Assembly (NCBI RefSeq): GCF_028610705.1
Contig: NZ_JAQQWT010000005.1
Coordinates: forward strand, 184,030-248,029
Source: Halalkalibacter alkalisediminis
Lineage (GTDB): Bacteria; Bacillota; Bacilli; Bacillales; Bacillaceae_D
Length of the DNA: 64,000 bases
Direction: 5' to 3'
The notes below the pieces were generated by a model. It did no database searches. It was not told the DNA's origin and saw only the letters and a program-made list of their open reading frames with translations. The position numbers and the translations under genes are program-made. Below, piece by piece: positions 60,852-64,000 of this stretch (position 1 is the first letter of the stretch; each line of letters starts with the position of its first letter).

Positions 60852-61904
60852 TTACGCTTGGTTCATTTGCTTACTTCTTAACTGACCACAGGCTGCATCG
60901 ATATCTGTTCCATGTTCAATCCGAATTCCGCAGTTGATTCCGTTTTTCTTTAATATGTCATAGAAAGCAAGTACGGTTTCTTCCTCGCTTCGTTGATATT
61001 GACTATGCTCATCAACTGGGTTATAAGGAATTAAATTCACATACGCTCGCATACCGCCAATAAGTTCTGCAAGCTCCTCGGCATGCTCTCTCTGATCATT
61101 TACATCCTTTAAAAGAATGTATTCCAACGTAATTCTACGATTGGATTTCTCGATATAATATTCAATCGCCGGCATTAATTTTTCGAGCGGAATCGCTCGA
61201 TTTATTTTCATAATTCGCGTACGGAGCTCATCATTTGGTGCATGCAGCGAAATGGCTAGGTTGACTTGTAATTTTAAATCAGCAAACTCATAAATTTTAT
61301 TTGCAAGGCCACTCGTAGAGACCGTAATGTGCCTTGGGCCAATCTCTAACCCTTTTTGGTCCTTAACAATTTCCAAGAAATCAACCATATTCGTAAAGTT
61401 ATCAAATGGCTCCCCGATTCCCATAATGACAATGTGGCTCACTTTTTCACCCTTACCTACTTGGTCTAGGTGAAGTTGAACCTTCATAATCTGCTCAACA
61501 ATTTCTCCACTCGATAAGTCACGATCCTTCTTCAACAAACCGCTCGCACAAAAACTACAGCCGATATTACAGCCAACCTGTGTCGTTACACAAACCGATA
61601 ATCCGTACTTATGTCGCATTAACACCGTTTCAATTAGATTTCCGTCTTTTAATGTAAACAAAAATTTAACTGTCCCGTCTGCTGACTCTTGCTTTGTATG
61701 CTCGGTTAATGTTTGAATGTGGAAATGCTCTTCAAGTAAACGTAGGCAGTCCTTGTTTACATCACTCATCTCGGAAAACTCGGTTACTCTCTTTCGATAT
61801 AACCAGTCCCACACTTGGGCTGCTCGCCCTTTTTTATGTCCACGTTCCAACAGCCACGTCGTTACTTGTTCGGATGTTAACCCATAAATGGATTCTCTAT
61901 TCAT
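60852..61904 (-). CDS. rlmN: RlmN-family 23S rRNA A2503 methyltransferase, probable paralogue
   Basis: 350 aa. Radical SAM enzyme with [10 protein letters not shown] (Cys112, Cys116, Cys119 bind the cluster) and the second catalytic cysteine Cys339 in [32 protein letters not shown] and [19 protein letters not shown] are RlmN-like and do not match Cfr. The C-terminal third ([20 protein letters not shown] onward, [20 protein letters not shown]) departs from the usual Firmicute RlmN. The gene is also alone, whereas the housekeeping rlmN is normally beside prpC-prkC. A paralogue is therefore likely. Confidence 0.9.
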   Translation of the reverse strand: MNRESIYGLTSEQVTTWLLERGHKKGRAAQVWDWLYRKRVTEFSEMSDVNKDCLRLLEEHFHIQTLTEHTKQESADGTVKFLFTLKDGNLIETVLMRHKYGLSVCVTTQVGCNIGCSFCASGLLKKDRDLSSGEIVEQIMKVQLHLDQVGKGEKVSHIVIMGIGEPFDNFTNMVDFLEIVKDQKGLEIGPRHITVSTSGLANKIYEFADLKLQVNLAISLHAPNDELRTRIMKINRAIPLEKLMPAIEYYIEKSNRRITLEYILLKDVNDQREHAEELAELIGGMRAYVNLIPYNPVDEHSQYQRSEEETVLAFYDILKKNGINCGIRIEHGTDIDAACGQLRSKQMNQA

Positions 61905-62175
61905 TGTGTTACCCTCTTTTCTAGCCGTTAAATGTAATGCATTCCTAATGATCTATCTTAGTATTGTCGCAAATTTAATTTCGTTAAACAAGGTTTGCAC
62001 CACTTGTGATTCATTATTTCGAGAATCATACTAATTCCCTCTATATATCCAAGTCTTATTATATTACACTTTAATGAATAGATCTTTTGATTACTCTCCT
62101 ATGGGAGAACTTTCCTCCCTTATCAATAAAAACCGAAATAATAAAAATGATGTTTCACCATAGAAGGAGCCTGTA
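61905..62175. other. Divergent promoter region of the rlmN-like gene and rsbQ
   Basis: 271 bp without a gene. I could not place a convincing promoter for either side. Confidence 0.4.
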
Positions 62176-62976
62176 ATGGATCATATTTTAACACGTAATT
62201 ACGTTCAGGTCACAGGTCATGGGAGCCAACCGATGATTTTTGCTCCTGGTTTTGGCTGTGATCAAAATGTTTGGAATCTCGTTGCTAAAGCGTTTGAAGA
62301 TGATTATCGTATTATTTCCTTTGACTATGTTGGAGCTGGTCATTCAGATGTAAACGCCTATGACCCAATCAAGTATAGTACGTTAGAGGGTTACGCTCAA
62401 GATGTACTTGATGTATGTGAAGCTTTACAAATAAAAGAGGCGGTGTTTGTCGGACATTCTGTTGGGAGTATGATTGGTATGCTCGCTTCCATTCAACAAT
62501 CACACTATTTTTCACACCTCATTATGATAGGGCCTTCGCCTTGCTATTTAAATGATCCTCCTCTTTACACAGGTGGTTTTGAGGAAAAAGACTTATTAGG
62601 ACTGGTTGAGATGATGGAGAAAAATTACATCGGGTGGGCCAATGTATTTGCATCGACTGTTATGAGCAACCCCGATCGACCCGAACTTGCAAAGGATTTA
62701 GAGACTCGCTTTTGTTCGACTGATCCAATTATTGCACGTCAATTTGCAAAAGCTACTTTTTTTTCAGATCATCGTGCGGAGTTAACAAAAGTTCGTATTC
62801 CCTCACTCATTCTTCAATGTTCGGAAGATATTATCGCTTCACCAGCTGTTGGTCAATATGTTCATCAACACATTCCAAACAGCACCTTTACATTGATGCA
62901 AGCAACAGGACATTGTCCTCATATGAGTCATCCTACTGAAACGATTCAATGTATACGTGACTACTTAAACCGATGA
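62176..62976 (+). CDS. rsbQ: Sigma-B energy-stress hydrolase RsbQ
   Basis: 266 aa alpha/beta hydrolase. Nucleophile Ser95 in GHSVGSM, Asp218 in CSEDII, His246 in [11 protein letters not shown] form the triad; [13 protein letters not shown] carries the oxyanion region. RsbQ is needed by the phosphatase RsbP to transmit energy stress to sigma B, probably through a small hydrophobic ligand. The next gene 17 bases downstream encodes a PAS-PP2C phosphatase, confirming the pair. AGAAGGAG precedes the ATG. Confidence 0.95.
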   Translation: MDHILTRNYVQVTGHGSQPMIFAPGFGCDQNVWNLVAKAFEDDYRIISFDYVGAGHSDVNAYDPIKYSTLEGYAQDVLDVCEALQIKEAVFVGHSVGSMIGMLASIQQSHYFSHLIMIGPSPCYLNDPPLYTGGFEEKDLLGLVEMMEKNYIGWANVFASTVMSNPDRPELAKDLETRFCSTDPIIARQFAKATFFSDHRAELTKVRIPSLILQCSEDIIASPAVGQYVHQHIPNSTFTLMQATGHCPHMSHPTETIQCIRDYLNR

Positions 62977-62993
62977 AGGAAGGGAGAGAGGAT

Positions 62994-64000
62994 ATGGACG
63001 AGCAATTGAATGATGCACCGTGTGGCTTTTTAGCGCTATCCGATGAAGGTACAATCGTATCCATTAACCAGACCTTACTTTCATTACTGGGGTATTCATT
63101 AGAAGAATTGTCCAAACAAAACATCAACTGCATCCTTTCAGTTCCTGCTCAAATGTTTTATCAACTCTACTTTTTTCCTCTTGTAAAAGTCGAAAAACAA
63201 GTTGAAGAAATGTACATTTCTCTTCTTACAAAAAAGGGGGAAGAGATTCCTGTCCTTCTTAATGCATGTCGAAAAGAGAAAGACGGGGTACCTCTTACCA
63301 ACTGTGTGCTGATTCCGATGCGTAAAAGAAATGAGTTTGAAAATAAACTTCTGTTAGCCAGAAATGAGGCCGAACAAGCATTAGCAGCAAAAAACAAAGC
63401 CAATTCAGACTTAGAAATGGTGCTGAAAACGCTAGAAACGAAACAAGAAGAGCTTTTAGAGTTAAATAACCAAAATCAAAAATACAAAACAGATACAGAA
63501 AAAGAGCTAGAACTCGCCCGAAACATTCAAGAAATCTCTTTAACTGAACCTATCCAAAATGAGCATCTTCAAATGGAATCATTTTATAAAGCCTCAAGCG
63601 ATTTATCAGGCGATATGTATGGCTTTTACCAGATCGATCCACATCGATACGGAATCATCATTCTTGATGTAATGGGACATGGAATATCGTCAGCCTTAGT
63701 CTCTATGTCGCTTCATTCCTTGTTTCAGCGATTAATATCAAGAGGCATTTCAGCAGATATTGTCATGAAAGAACTCGATCGATATCTACATGACTTATTT
63801 GAAAACAATGATGAGGCGAGACACTATTGTACCGCTATTTATCTATTAATTGATACGAAGAAACAAGAGATTGAGTATGTTAATTCAGGTCATCCCCCTG
63901 CTTTCTGGCAAGGTCCTTGTGGGGAGCAGGTTGAACTTTTCTCTTCGACGCCCCCAGTTGGCTTGATTGAAGGAATACAGTTCAAAACCAAAACGTTTTC
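62994..64000 (+). CDS. rsbP: Sigma-B energy-stress phosphatase RsbP (partial, cut by window end)
   Basis: 335 codons visible, no stop before 64000. An N-terminal PAS domain begins MDEQLNDAPCGFLALSDEGT and contains LLSLLGYSLEELSKQN. A coiled-coil follows (about residues 110-175, LLARNEAEQALAAKNKANS). The PP2C/SpoIIE phosphatase domain carries ASSDLSGDMYGFYQ and IIILDVMGHGISSALVSMSL with metal-binding Asp residues. It dephosphorylates RsbV to release sigma B when energy falls. Start is ATG with GGGAGAGAGG upstream. Confidence 0.93.
   Translation, partial: MDEQLNDAPCGFLALSDEGTIVSINQTLLSLLGYSLEELSKQNINCILSVPAQMFYQLYFFPLVKVEKQVEEMYISLLTKKGEEIPVLLNACRKEKDGVPLTNCVLIPMRKRNEFENKLLLARNEAEQALAAKNKANSDLEMVLKTLETKQEELLELNNQNQKYKTDTEKELELARNIQEISLTEPIQNEHLQMESFYKASSDLSGDMYGFYQIDPHRYGIIILDVMGHGISSALVSMSLHSLFQRLISRGISADIVMKELDRYLHDLFENNDEARHYCTAIYLLIDTKKQEIEYVNSGHPPAFWQGPCGEQVELFSSTPPVGLIEGIQFKTKTF

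Noticed and set aside
60852-61904. Cfr antibiotic-resistance methyltransferase
   Set aside because: MGIGEPFDN and the following blocks are RlmN-type; the ending DIDAACGQL is common to both families and not diagnostic.

Overview
This window comes from the chromosome of a low-GC Gram-positive endospore former of the Bacillaceae. The evidence is cwlJ and gerQ (spore germination), a sinI/sinR pair, rsbQ-rsbP, B. subtilis-type GlnR/TnrA boxes, a SacT-type antiterminator and a guanidine-I riboswitch. The order lipL-pta-hemQ-cwlJ-gerQ-ywdK-ywdI-ung resembles the ywd/ywf region of B. subtilis, which lies close to the replication origin. Two perfect 16-bp parS sites (34885 and 51366) and a DnaA-box cluster (60721-60812) fit an origin-proximal location. 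A marine or alkaliphilic relative is plausible but only inferred.

Layout. 1-690: gene-free repeats. 691-7300: DUF1450 gene, lipoylation, acetate metabolism, beta-oxidation, haem synthesis and germination genes. 7325-10346: amtB with a GlnD-like nucleotidyltransferase and a DnaQ-type exonuclease in one tight unit. 10686-16282: a tripartite tricarboxylate transporter with its two-component system. 16330-23762: ung, the sucrose genes sacP and sacA with RAT antiterminator, cre site and a gene remnant between them, rarD and glnA. 24178-32541: cshA, a Rieske oxidoreductase, cadD, a HAD phosphatase and a chemoreceptor. 32619-39377: topB, guanidinium exporters under a guanidine-I riboswitch, an rRNA methyltransferase, an EAL phosphodiesterase and an internally deleted SDR gene. 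40559-42199: a SinI/SinR island carrying a 16-bp operator family. 42241-51194: DNA glycosylase, gbsR-like gene, opuA operon, agmatine catabolism and a secreted L,D-transpeptidase. 51382-55452: small genes, a thiol oxidase pair and two gene wrecks. 55728-59545: an actin-type ParM/ParR segregation locus with a tandemly duplicated centromere-like array. 59545-64000: GH105 hydrolase, DnaA boxes, an RlmN paralogue and rsbQ-rsbP (cut by the window end).

The most striking region is 56.7-59.5 kb. A segment of about 1.46 kb, running from inside parM through an ~11-bp-phased iteron array to the start codon of the GH105 gene, has been tandemly duplicated. The second parM copy has decayed, but the second iteron array keeps the same spacing at every position. 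This suggests a two-centromere ParMRC system on the chromosome, next to a DnaA-box cluster and near parS sites. Nitrogen control is also prominent: a TnrA/GlnR box sits about 49 bp upstream of the predicted amtB start point, two boxes flank the glnA promoter, and a short GlnR-like regulator lacks the C-terminal sensor tail.
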